This document shows, one piece after another, positions 36,055 to 44,181 of a stretch of DNA of 64,000 bases. The DNA is from Vibrio taketomensis (GTDB taxonomy: Bacteria > Pseudomonadota > Gammaproteobacteria > Enterobacterales > Vibrionaceae): contig NZ_AP019650.1 of assembly GCF_009938165.1 (NCBI RefSeq), forward strand, positions 124,001-188,000, written 5' to 3'. Positions within the stretch are counted from its first letter, which is position 1, and each line of letters begins with the position of its first letter. The notes beneath the pieces are model-generated. The model had not been told where the DNA came from. It saw only the letters and a program-made list of their open reading frames with translations, and did not search any database. A program made the position numbers and the translations under genes.

Positions 36055-36795
36055 TTATTGCAGCGACAATTTAGTGCCATCGAATTTTAAGTGGTCAAGT
36101 AGCGATTTCGCCACTTTTTTACCATCTTCATCAAATTTGACGCCGTAACGACGTTTCTGTGAGCTTTGATTGACGTTACAGATTCGGCCAGTTAGGGCTT
36201 GAAATTCTTGGTCTTTATTGGCTTTGGTATTAATGCGCAGTTGGACATGCTCACCGACGGTAAATGGTCTGGTTAGTGCCGGCGTAATATACAGGCAACC
36301 GCTCTTAGAGAGATCGCGAATTTCACAATCAATTCTATGGTTAGTGCTGTGCACTTTTGCCATTAGGTTCACTTCGTAGCGAGGTTCATTACGTAATGCG
36401 GCAGATTGCATAGTTTGGGGAATAGACATCGCAATCATGGCGATTGGCGCACGAATGACATGCAATATTTGACTACGAAAAGTAAGAATAGCGCCTTCAC
36501 CGCGCGGTGAGATCGCGCGAATGGTTGCCCAGAAGCCTTCTTGGAAGAATGCTTGTAGCTTGTCGTCACTGACTTTAGGAAGCTCAACCAAAATCATATG
36601 GCTAGAGTGTGTACCAATTAAATGGCTTCGAGCACGAAAGCTAGTGCCAACTGGCGTGATAATACCGATATTCAATTCACGACCATGATCCAGCATTGAT
36701 AGCCCATCATTGCCAGTAATGATCATTGATGTCCTGTTTTCATAAGACGTTGGTTGAGCTGACGTGCTCGTGGTTGTCCCGTTATGGGTTGTCAT
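36055..36795 (-). CDS. plzD: c-di-GMP-binding PilZ protein PlzD
   Basis: This 246-residue protein has an N-terminal YcgR-like (PilZN) domain (about residues 25-125) and a C-terminal PilZ domain (about 130-240). The c-di-GMP-binding residues are present: the RxxxR loop RNEPR and the DxSxxG strand DLSKSGC. The end (KSLLDHLKFDGTKLSLQ) closely parallels V. cholerae VCA0042/PlzD, for which c-di-GMP-bound structures exist. PlzD influences motility and virulence there. It is cytoplasmic and monocistronic, divergent from a GNAT gene. Confidence 0.9.
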   Translation of the reverse strand: MTTHNGTTTSTSAQPTSYENRTSMIITGNDGLSMLDHGRELNIGIITPVGTSFRARSHLIGTHSSHMILVELPKVSDDKLQAFFQEGFWATIRAISPRGEGAILTFRSQILHVIRAPIAMIAMSIPQTMQSAALRNEPRYEVNLMAKVHSTNHRIDCEIRDLSKSGCLYITPALTRPFTVGEHVQLRINTKANKDQEFQALTGRICNVNQSSQKRRYGVKFDEDGKKVAKSLLDHLKFDGTKLSLQ

Positions 36796-36918
36796 TTAGC
36801 CACCATTATCCCGGTTTATATTTTGTAATTGTTGGCTCGCAGATTTTTCTTTTGAGCCAAAGGGAATATGGGGCAATTTTAGAGAGGCTTGGCGAATAGT
36901 TCAAATCTCAATTACTAT

Positions 36919-37233
36919 ATGTCTGAATCTATTGCTGATATGTTAGTGAATTTTATGCATAAAGTGACATTTGACCAAGAATTGAAGCAATTTCGTGTCG
37001 CACTTGAAGGTGATTACAGCGCGATAGTGAAATTTGAGCAACAAGATAATGTATTTGTTATTACTTCGACCAAAGTACCGAATGAATTACAGGGTAAAGG
37101 TTACGGTAAGTTAATGATGGAAAAGGTATTACCCGAAATTGAGCGAATGGGCGTGAAAGTGATACCTGAGTGCAGTTTTGTTGTGGCGTATTTTGAGCGA
37201 AATCCTCAATGGCAGCACCTACTCGCGATGTAA
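36919..37233 (+). CDS. GNAT-like N-acetyltransferase (YjdJ type)
   Basis: This is about 104 residues with the minimal GNAT fold seen in YjdJ-type proteins. The pyrophosphate-binding loop VPNELQGKGYGKLMM (acetyl-CoA site) is followed by VIPECSFVVAYFERNPQW, a characteristic Cys-containing strand and tail. The substrate is unknown. The start is uncertain. A TTG at 36889 follows GAGAGG by only two bases, so I prefer the ATG at 36919; neither has an ideal site. It is convergent with another GNAT gene. Confidence 0.7.
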   Translation: MSESIADMLVNFMHKVTFDQELKQFRVALEGDYSAIVKFEQQDNVFVITSTKVPNELQGKGYGKLMMEKVLPEIERMGVKVIPECSFVVAYFERNPQWQHLLAM

Positions 37234-37268
37234 ACTGTAGCGCAGCGTTACTGCCGCTGCGCTAAACA

Positions 37269-37760
37269 TTATTTGTTGATGCGCGCCATGTAGTAGGTAT
37301 TAACATACTCGCCATTGCGAAACACAGAGCATTCTGCCTCGCCCTCGATGCGGAATCCGAACTTCCTATAGCAGGCGATGGCCGCTTGGTTATCGGTATT
37401 TACCTCAATTTGAATCCGCTTTATTTGTAGCCAATTGTCAGCGAGATCGAGCACGGTCTCAATCAGTTTACTTGCGATACCCATTTGATGGTAATCATCG
37501 TGTACACCAATTCCAAATTCACCGCAGTGGCGAAGTCTCGGTGATTGGGCCTGTTCAAAACCAATATTGCCCACTACTTTGCCATCGACTTCAGCGACAA
37601 AGCTGAAAATGTTATCAGGCATATTTTCAAGTCGCTTGCGCCACATGGCTTCACTGGGTTTTGGCAGTTGTAGTGTGCCCGTATAGGCTTTCGGCTGCGC
37701 ATACAATTCCGCTAATTGTTTTGCATCCGATACTAGTGTCGGTCGAACGGTAATCTCCAT
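37269..37760 (-). CDS. GNAT N-acetyltransferase (YhhY-like)
   Basis: This 163-residue acetyltransferase shows the order of GNAT motifs: VVGNIGFEQ (strand 4), GIGVHDDYHQMGIASKLIE with the acetyl-CoA loop, IEVNTDNQAAIACYRKFGFRIEGE-type C-terminal motif, and the terminal YVNTYYMAR. The N-terminal QLPKPSEAMWRKRL resembles YhhY, an amino-acid N-acetyltransferase, so a small amine substrate is possible. GGGAG precedes the ATG. It is a single gene between convergent and divergent neighbours. Confidence 0.8.
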   Translation of the reverse strand: MEITVRPTLVSDAKQLAELYAQPKAYTGTLQLPKPSEAMWRKRLENMPDNIFSFVAEVDGKVVGNIGFEQAQSPRLRHCGEFGIGVHDDYHQMGIASKLIETVLDLADNWLQIKRIQIEVNTDNQAAIACYRKFGFRIEGEAECSVFRNGEYVNTYYMARINK

Positions 37761-37913
37761 TATTTACTCCCGATTCATCCTGAATAGTAATGATATAACA
37801 CACTGAAATTAAACGTGGAAGCGCGGCTTATCGAGTCTGTATAAAAAGTAAATTAGATTGAGTTAGGCAGCATCAGTCAGTAACCTGAAGAGGTACAGTT
37901 TAAGGAACTTTTG

Positions 37914-39092
37914 ATGAATAACTCTTCTGGGTGGAAAACCCCACATAACTACCTGCTCTTTATATCGATTATTGTGCCGATCGCTTTTTCTAGTTGGATG
38001 GCGTTGCTCAATAACTTCGTGATTGAAAAAGCGAACTTTGATGGCGCCGATATTGGCTTACTTCAAAGCGTGCGAGAGATCCCCGGATTCTTAGCATTTA
38101 CGGTGATTTTTGTGCTGTTGTTTATTCGTGAGCAAAAATTCATGTTGCTGTCATTGGCGATGTTGACACTGGGTACTGCGATTACGGGCTTTTTTCCGTC
38201 GGTCGTTGGGCTGTTACTGACCACATTATTGATGTCGACGGGTTTCCACTATTTTGAAACGTTAAAGCAATCACTTGCACTACAGTGGCTGACGAAAGAG
38301 GAAGCGCCTGAGGCATTAGGCAAATATGTATCTGTTGGTGCATTAGCATCGCTTCTCACCTATGGGGCATTGTGGGTGTGTTTAGAAGTGTTCCAGTTAG
38401 AGTTTAAGTGGATTTATGCTCTGTTTGGTGGTGTCGGTTTTGTGCTTACAGTGTGGATTGCTATGAGCTTTCCTAACTTTGAAGCCAGCGTAACGCAAAA
38501 CAAAAAGCTCGTGTTACGTAAGCGCTACTGGCTTTACTACGCACTCACGTTTATGAGTGGTGCTCGCCGTCAGATTTTTACCGTGTTTGCGGGTTTTCTG
38601 ATGGTGGAACGTTTTGGTTATTCGGCCTCAGATATTACGCTCCTGTTTTTAGCTAACTACGGTTTTAACTTTCTTTTTGCTAAAAAAATCGGGCGCTTTA
38701 TTGGGCAGGTAGGGGAGCGCAAAGCGCTCGCATTTGAGTATATTGGTTTGATTGGTGTATTCGTTGGTTATGCGTTTGTGCAAACCGCCGAATGGGCGGC
38801 GGCGCTTTACATCATTGATCATCTATTCTTTGCCTTGGCATTGGCGATCAAAACCTACTTGCAGAAAATAGCCGATCCGGCGGACATGGCTTCGACAGCG
38901 GGTGTCTCATTTACGATTAACCATATTGCAGCTGTCGTGATCCCTGTGACCTTTGGCTTTATCTGGCTCGTATCACCATCTGCGGTATTCTTTATTGGCG
39001 CGGCAATGGCAGCTGTGTCGCTACTATTGTCATTGAATATACCGGCAAAACCAGCAGAAGGTAATGAGGTGCGCGTACTGAGCTGGCGTTAG
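37914..39092 (+). CDS. Major facilitator superfamily transporter
   Basis: This 392-residue polytopic protein has about 11-12 transmembrane helices in two halves joined by a basic cytoplasmic loop (QNKKLVLRKRYW, about residues 198-210). It belongs to MFS, but I do not recognise a substrate-defining subfamily. FDGADIGLLQSVREIPG near the N-terminus and GVSFTINHIAAVVIPV near the C-terminus are likely family-conserved. AAGGAA lies upstream of the ATG at 37914; a TTG immediately before it is less likely. It is monocistronic with a terminator. Confidence 0.8.
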   Translation: MNNSSGWKTPHNYLLFISIIVPIAFSSWMALLNNFVIEKANFDGADIGLLQSVREIPGFLAFTVIFVLLFIREQKFMLLSLAMLTLGTAITGFFPSVVGLLLTTLLMSTGFHYFETLKQSLALQWLTKEEAPEALGKYVSVGALASLLTYGALWVCLEVFQLEFKWIYALFGGVGFVLTVWIAMSFPNFEASVTQNKKLVLRKRYWLYYALTFMSGARRQIFTVFAGFLMVERFGYSASDITLLFLANYGFNFLFAKKIGRFIGQVGERKALAFEYIGLIGVFVGYAFVQTAEWAAALYIIDHLFFALALAIKTYLQKIADPADMASTAGVSFTINHIAAVVIPVTFGFIWLVSPSAVFFIGAAMAAVSLLLSLNIPAKPAEGNEVRVLSWR

Positions 39093-39134
39093 TGAGGCTG
39101 TGACTGGCAATATTGCGAATATTGTTGGCAAATG

Positions 39135-39164
39135 AAAAATCCGAGTTATTAAACTCGGATTTTT
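39135..39164. terminator. Bidirectional terminator
   Basis: A 13-base perfect stem (core ATCCGAGTT with AACTCGGAT, flanked by A and T runs) and four-base loop lie between convergent genes. Confidence 0.9.
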
Positions 39165-39191
39165 TATGTCGTTGAAATCGCTTAGCTTATT

Positions 39192-40031
39192 TTAGAACGG
39201 ATACCAAAATAGCTGTGTATCCGTAACTTTTTTACCAATCGCAGCGGCCACGACCAAGGCAATCACGACCAGCGTGAGCGCGTCTTGACGCGTAAGCGGG
39301 CGTTGGTTATACCATGTTCGGCCGTTATTACGACCAAAGCCACGCAGTGTCATCGCATTGGCAATTTCATCAGCTCGATCGAGGCTAGAGAAAATCAGAG
39401 GGCCTAAGATTTTTGCCACATTTTGCAAGCGAGTATACAAGGGTGCATTCTTTGACAAATCAAGCCCGCGTGCTTGTTGAGCATGCATAATATTGACGAA
39501 ATCTTGCTTAACATCTGGCAAATAGCGCAAGGTGAGGCTAACGGCATAAGCAATCTTATAAGGCACACCAATACGATTTAAACTTGCTGCGAATTCTGTT
39601 GGATGTGTGGTAAACACAAACACTAAGGCCGCAGGCAACATACTGAAGTACTTTAAGCTAACTGCAACCAGATAAAATAAGGTTTCTTGTGTAATCGAAT
39701 ATGGCCCTGGTAGCGCTAACAGCACGGTATTACTACCCATATATTCACTGCCTTGCTGCGGTGACAGCATAAACATAAAGACTGCGTTAGTCATCAGGAC
39801 GCCAACTGTGCCGATTAACAACGGCTTGTATGATGAAAATGGCACTTTGGTCATCTTCAACAGGGCTAATCCCAATGCAATCATTGCAAGAATGATACGA
39901 ATATCAAACGTGGTCAAAACCACGGTAACCCATGCCATAAAGAAGGCAAATTTGGTAATACCGTTTAATTTATGCAGTGGTGATTTGGTATCCACATAGT
40001 TAATACCAAACTTCATTTTTGAACTACTCAT
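39192..40031 (-). CDS. Energy-coupling factor transporter transmembrane subunit EcfT
   Basis: This 279-residue inner-membrane coupling subunit has about five to six helices. The two cytoplasmic Ala-Arg-Gly-type motifs that grip the ATPases are visible, as QQARGLDL (about residue 190) and TLRGFG (about residue 240). It transmits ATP-driven movement to the substrate-binding S component. It is the last gene of the ecfS-ecfA-ecfT operon, its ATG overlapping the EcfA stop by four bases. Because the operon has its own S component, this looks like a dedicated rather than a shared module. Confidence 0.9.
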   Translation of the reverse strand: MSSSKMKFGINYVDTKSPLHKLNGITKFAFFMAWVTVVLTTFDIRIILAMIALGLALLKMTKVPFSSYKPLLIGTVGVLMTNAVFMFMLSPQQGSEYMGSNTVLLALPGPYSITQETLFYLVAVSLKYFSMLPAALVFVFTTHPTEFAASLNRIGVPYKIAYAVSLTLRYLPDVKQDFVNIMHAQQARGLDLSKNAPLYTRLQNVAKILGPLIFSSLDRADEIANAMTLRGFGRNNGRTWYNQRPLTRQDALTLVVIALVVAAAIGKKVTDTQLFWYPF

Positions 40032-41722
40032 GCGGCAGGTTTCTCTAGAGCAATGAACGTTTGCATAAATTGGTTTTTGTCCTCAATTTGCAGTTTGTCA
40101 GCCAGATCGTAAAGGCTGGTGGTGGTTAAGTTAGCTTGGTCCAGTAATGCTGGTTGACTGAACACGGCTGTCATCGGTTGGTCAGCAATCAACTTGCTAT
40201 CCGCTATCACGATAGAGCGAGTGGTATACTCAAGAACTAGGTGCATATCATGCGAGATGATCATCACGGTAATACCTAACTCTCGATTCAACTTGTTAAT
40301 GAACGCCAACATTGAGGTGTAATTACGGTAATCTTGACCTGCGGTTGGTTCATCCAAGATCAGTAACTTAGGCTCAAGTACGAGAATCGCAGCAATCGTC
40401 ACACGTTTCTTCTGACCGTAGCTTAATGCGCTGATTGGCCAGTGGCGGTATTTATTTAGGCCACATAGTTCAAGCGTGCGCTCAACTTTAATTTTTATTT
40501 GCGCTTCATCTAGGCCCTGATTACGCAGGCCAAAAGCGACTTCATCAAAAATCATATGGTGCGAGATCATATGATTTGGGTTTTGCATCACAACCCCGAT
40601 CTTCTGGCTACGTTCGAAGATATTAAGCTCCGTCAGTTCTTGGCCATCAAAGGTAATGCTGCCAGCATCGGGTTCAAGCACGCCCATAATCAATTTTGAA
40701 ATTGTTGACTTGCCTGATCCGTTCTTTCCGAGAATAGAGACAAATTCCCCCTGTTGAACGTCAAAAGAAACATCCTCAAGGGCGTTACGCTCACCGTCAT
40801 AAGAGTAGGTAAGGCTGCGTAGTTGCAGTAAAGGCGTTGACGGGTTGTTGTCTTCAATCATGTTTGATGGAGTCCTCCAAGATTGAAACGCAGGTTGATA
40901 TTCTGTCACTGGCAGAGTCGCCAAAGACGAAGGTTTCATCTCGGCAGAAATAGAACAGTTAGCCGCTTTTAACGCTGAAAGATAGAGCGGTTCTCGAATG
41001 CCGTGCTTTGTTAATAGTGGTGAAGCAAGCATCTCATCAGGCGTCATATCCGCGATGATTTCACCGCTTTCCATCAAAATGATACGGTCAATAGAGCGGT
41101 GCAATACATCTTCAAGACGATGCTCAATAATCACGATGGTTTTTTTTGTGCGGCGATGAAGATCATCGATAATCTCAATAGTCTTACGTCCGGTCTTTGG
41201 ATCGAGTGCAGCTAACGGTTCATCAAACAGCAGAATATCAACGTCATCAACAAGAATACCGGCTAGAGAGACACGTTGCTTTTGACCGCCAGACAAATCA
41301 TGCGGAGCATGATCCAGCAGTTCTTCAAGTTCGACCATTTTTGCCGTTGCTTTAACCAACGGGTACATATCGATATTTGAGACTAATTGGTTTTCGAGCG
41401 CGAATGCGATGTCTTCGCCCACACTAAGACCGACAAATTGGCTATCTGTGTCTTGCAAAACAGTGCCAACTTGTTCGGTATAGCCGTGCAGATCTAACTC
41501 ACTAATGACTTTGCCACCAATCGTCAGTGTGCCAGTTATGTCACCGTTAAATGAGTGTGGGATCAGACCGTTTAGACATTGACCTAACGTTGATTTACCA
41601 CTGCCACTTGGGCCGATAATTAGTACTTTTTCACCCTTGGCGATTTTTAAATTGATGTTCTTTAGGGTCGGATTTTTTAATGCATCGTAACGAAAAGAGA
41701 AATTTGAGAATTCAATGCTCAT
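40028..41722 (-). CDS. Energy-coupling factor transporter ATPase, two fused ATP-binding domains
   Basis: This 564-residue protein carries two tandem ABC ATPase domains, replacing the separate EcfA and EcfA' of other systems. The first half has GPSGSGKST, LSGGQKQRVSL and LLFDEPL. The second has GKNGSGKST, a signature altered to LSYGQKKRVTI, and LLILDEPT. A linker of about 50 residues (about 245-300) separates them. It powers uptake by the S component encoded upstream. It lies six bases after that gene and overlaps ecfT, so the three are one operon. Confidence 0.92.
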   Translation of the reverse strand: MSIEFSNFSFRYDALKNPTLKNINLKIAKGEKVLIIGPSGSGKSTLGQCLNGLIPHSFNGDITGTLTIGGKVISELDLHGYTEQVGTVLQDTDSQFVGLSVGEDIAFALENQLVSNIDMYPLVKATAKMVELEELLDHAPHDLSGGQKQRVSLAGILVDDVDILLFDEPLAALDPKTGRKTIEIIDDLHRRTKKTIVIIEHRLEDVLHRSIDRIILMESGEIIADMTPDEMLASPLLTKHGIREPLYLSALKAANCSISAEMKPSSLATLPVTEYQPAFQSWRTPSNMIEDNNPSTPLLQLRSLTYSYDGERNALEDVSFDVQQGEFVSILGKNGSGKSTISKLIMGVLEPDAGSITFDGQELTELNIFERSQKIGVVMQNPNHMISHHMIFDEVAFGLRNQGLDEAQIKIKVERTLELCGLNKYRHWPISALSYGQKKRVTIAAILVLEPKLLILDEPTAGQDYRNYTSMLAFINKLNRELGITVMIISHDMHLVLEYTTRSIVIADSKLIADQPMTAVFSQPALLDQANLTTTSLYDLADKLQIEDKNQFMQTFIALEKPAA

Positions 41723-41728
41723 TAACGA

Positions 41729-42277
41729 TTAAGCCTCAGTTAAATTGCGGTTCATCGCATTACGTTGTGCGACTTTTTTAAGAATTTTATAGCCAACAGC
41801 GGCAATCAGCAGCGTGTTACCGGCCGCGATAATAGTGAGCTGAGTGAATACTTTCAGGAAGGGTTCTGCGTATAGGATGGTATCGAGAAATGCAGAACTA
41901 CCGTAACCAATCACGTGGCCAATAAAGGCTAAGGTGACAAACAAGACGTAATCTCGCGTGGTGAAAATACCATTACGCAGATTGTCTCTGGTCAAAATAG
42001 GATAAAAACCGATCACTAAGCCAACAATACCGGAGCCAAGCACCCAGTTCAGCCAAATACCCCATCCAGCGAATAAGTCCGTGACCCAGTGACCGATAAA
42101 TCCCACCAAAAAGCCAACCAGTGGGCCAAAAAGCACGGAAAATAGTGCCAGAATTGCCATAGCAGGTTTAAGCGTTGTATTAGCAAATACGGGAATACCA
42201 AACATTGGTAATCCACCGATGCCATATAGCGCAGCGCCAATCGCGATAATGACAACAGTTTTAGCGGAAAGATTCAT
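41729..42277 (-). CDS. ECF transporter substrate-binding (S) component, UPF0397 family
   Basis: This 182-residue membrane protein has about five to six helices and the UPF0397 signature near its start ([26 protein letters not shown]), then [20 protein letters not shown]. Such proteins are commonly labelled riboflavin-type S components by automatic annotation. The upstream region carries a perfect MetJ half-operator instead of an FMN riboswitch, so a methionine-related substrate is a better guess here. This is inference from regulation, not from binding residues. It is the first gene of the ecfS-ecfA-ecfT operon. Confidence 0.85.
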   Translation of the reverse strand: MNLSAKTVVIIAIGAALYGIGGLPMFGIPVFANTTLKPAMAILALFSVLFGPLVGFLVGFIGHWVTDLFAGWGIWLNWVLGSGIVGLVIGFYPILTRDNLRNGIFTTRDYVLFVTLAFIGHVIGYGSSAFLDTILYAEPFLKVFTQLTIIAAGNTLLIAAVGYKILKKVAQRNAMNRNLTEA

Positions 42278-42305
42278 AGGAAACCCATGGTCGGAAAATA
42301 TAAAA

Positions 42306-42353
42306 GCCTTATATAAGGCCGCTTAGCCAAAGATTTATGCGACTCAGGTCACA
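42306..42353 (-). promoter_or_regulatory. Structured leader of the ECF operon with an attenuator-like hairpin
   Basis: On the minus strand, the roughly 80-base leader contains a hairpin at 42338-42353 (TGTGAC with GTCGCA). The palindromic stem GCCTTATATAAGGC at 42306-42319 follows, and then TTTTATATTTT just before the start codon region. The last part looks like an intrinsic terminator inside the leader. No known riboswitch consensus was recognised. Confidence 0.45.
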
Positions 42354-42365
42354 TTTAGGCGGCGG

Positions 42366-42421
42366 ATTATACATAACAAATGGCATCAAGGAAAGCTAAC
42401 TATCTAGACGTCTAAACTGAT
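42366..42421 (-). promoter_or_regulatory. MetJ operator (met boxes) and promoter of the ECF operon
   Basis: The perfect 8-bp met box AGACGTCT lies at 42406-42413. It is flanked in register by weaker 8-bp boxes ATCAGTTT (42414-42421), AGATAGTT (42398-42405) and AGCTTTCC (42390-42397), each matching at four positions. Tandem boxes in register are how MetJ binds. A TATAAT -10 element lies just downstream at 42366-42371, so the boxes would cover the upstream promoter region. This predicts repression when S-adenosylmethionine is plentiful. Confidence 0.7.
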
Positions 42422-42527
42422 AAATTTCACAACAGTTTTTGTCTGTTTTTGCAGCTATTTATCGTATGGATAAGTGTAGAAGAGAACGTGACTTATCGGG
42501 GAGTGAAGATAGAAATGAGTGGTGCCC

Positions 42528-42547
42528 AAATCACGTTGAGCACCACT
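42528..42547 (-). terminator. Probable terminator of the yibI/yibH-like operon
   Basis: Eight-base arms AGTGGTGC and GCACCACT in close proximity lie about ten bases after the HlyD-family gene stop; the T-tract is weak. Confidence 0.45.
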
Positions 42548-42556
42548 GTTCATCGG

Positions 42557-43687
42557 TTAATGATCTAGATAGAGGTAGTTTTGCCAACTTTTCATTCGAA
42601 TCAATACCTTGCGCATTATTGATACGTGAGTAAAGCTGTCTGAGTAAACCGCAACTTCTACGGCGGTGCCCAAAGGTAACCCGTATTGCTTGATATCATC
42701 GGTTAACTTTAGTGTTACTAATACACGTCCGTTGGTACGTAGTGCATCCGTGCCAATTAGGGCACCTCTGGCTTGAAATTGACTTTCACCAATCGCAGGG
42801 ATAACGTCAATAACTTCCCCTTGGAACACTGTGCCCGGTAAGGCGCGGAAAATAAACTCTGCTTCAAATCCTGACTCGAGACGCAATAGCGAGTTTTGAC
42901 GAAATGCTGCCGTGTAAACGCGATCTTCCGTATGCACGTAAGTCATCACAGGTGCTAGCGGCAATGGAACGGCCATTACGCCTGGGCGCAGCGCGAGCTG
43001 AGTTGCAAAACCGTCAGTCGGTGCATACACAGTCGTTTGCTCTAAATCGAATTCCGCTTTGCGCAAGTCAGCAAGCAAACGGGCTACCGTGGTATTTTGT
43101 CCGCCAATTTCAGAGTCCAAAGCTATCTGAGCTTGCTCAATATTGGTGTTGGCAACATCAACCGTCGCTTCCGCTGCTTTGTAGGCTTGTCTTCTTGTGT
43201 CTAATTGTTGAGCCGTGAATGCGCCTTTATCGTAACCACGCTGGTAACGGGCAAATTCACGTTGAGCTTTGTCTCGCTCAGCAACCGCTTTGGCCAATTG
43301 TGCTTCTGCTTGTTGTAAATTAGCTTCAAGACCAAGTGCACCTTGGCTGGCTTCTTTGACTTGTGCGGTTAGCTTATCGACTTCCGCTTGATAAGGGACT
43401 GGGTCAATGCGAAACAGCACATCCCCTTTTTTTAGCGGTTGGTTGGCTTCAACGGGCACTTCGATGACTCGACCACGCACGCCAGAAACAATGGGGGTGG
43501 TTGAAAATACTTGATTGCCTATTTGCGTATAAGGGTGGTTGTAGTTCATCAGCAGGATTAATGTACCTACGAGAACAACACCACCTAAAACTGCCGTCGG
43601 AACGGTCCATTTGTTTAAAGGAATATTGAATACTTTAAAGATGGTAATGCAAAGTGCGGCGTAAGTGAGAATTAACAATAAATCCAT
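42557..43687 (-). CDS. HlyD/EmrA-type membrane-fusion protein (YibH-like)
   Basis: This 376-residue protein has an N-terminal membrane region with two hydrophobic stretches (about residues 3-20 and 28-48), then a periplasmic adaptor. A lipoyl half (VSGVRGRVIEVPVEANQPLKKGDVLF-type) is followed by a coiled coil (about 105-215) and the second lipoyl and beta-barrel region starting TTVYAPTDGFATQLALRPG. E. coli YibH has the same layout and is likewise paired with a DUF3302 gene. No exporter subunit is encoded nearby, so the partner pump is unknown. It starts one base after the DUF3302 gene ends. Confidence 0.82.
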   Translation of the reverse strand: MDLLLILTYAALCITIFKVFNIPLNKWTVPTAVLGGVVLVGTLILLMNYNHPYTQIGNQVFSTTPIVSGVRGRVIEVPVEANQPLKKGDVLFRIDPVPYQAEVDKLTAQVKEASQGALGLEANLQQAEAQLAKAVAERDKAQREFARYQRGYDKGAFTAQQLDTRRQAYKAAEATVDVANTNIEQAQIALDSEIGGQNTTVARLLADLRKAEFDLEQTTVYAPTDGFATQLALRPGVMAVPLPLAPVMTYVHTEDRVYTAAFRQNSLLRLESGFEAEFIFRALPGTVFQGEVIDVIPAIGESQFQARGALIGTDALRTNGRVLVTLKLTDDIKQYGLPLGTAVEVAVYSDSFTHVSIMRKVLIRMKSWQNYLYLDH

Positions 43688-43688
43688 A

Positions 43689-44084
43689 TCATTGCTCCTT
43701 CTCTTGTGCGTCAGATGACGGAGTGGCTTTCGTTTGTGCCTCAGGCAAGTTTGGTGCGCTCAACTTATCGACTTGAGTCTGTAATACATTGACTTGATCG
43801 ATGAGTTGTTCCAAACGGTGGTGAAGGTCGTGTTGCTCTTCTTCTAAACGGTGGAATCCCCATCCACGTTCTTTTCGCCACAATGTTGCCCAGATCCAAA
43901 GGAATGGCCACAATACGTGGAGGGTGAATAGACTTACCCAACCGGCATAGTGAATGGCATCTTGGTGAGGGTGTTCGCGGCTTTTGGCTATTTCGTAAGG
44001 GATATCATGAATGGCTATCACGCCATAAAAGAGAACTAAAACGACGAATATCAGCAAACCTAACGCAAAATAATCGAGAAACAT
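43689..44084 (-). CDS. DUF3302 inner-membrane protein (YibI/YiaW-like)
   Basis: This 131-residue protein has two transmembrane helices (about residues 5-25 and 45-68). The family segment HDIPYEIAKSREHPHQDAIH lies between them. A Trp-rich stretch (WPFLWIWATLWRKERGWGF) follows, then a coiled-coil tail (LEEEQHDLHHRLEQLIDQVN) and a disordered end. DUF3302 proteins accompany HlyD-type partners such as YibH, as here with a one-base gap; the function is unknown. Confidence 0.8.
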   Translation of the reverse strand: MFLDYFALGLLIFVVLVLFYGVIAIHDIPYEIAKSREHPHQDAIHYAGWVSLFTLHVLWPFLWIWATLWRKERGWGFHRLEEEQHDLHHRLEQLIDQVNVLQTQVDKLSAPNLPEAQTKATPSSDAQEKEQ

Positions 44085-44181
44085 TTTACCGTCCTTGTAA
44101 ATATGATTTCTCGTAATTATATGTTTAAGTTGTTAAAAATAAATTAAAATACTCGTCGTTTGTTTCTTTTTGTTGCATTAT

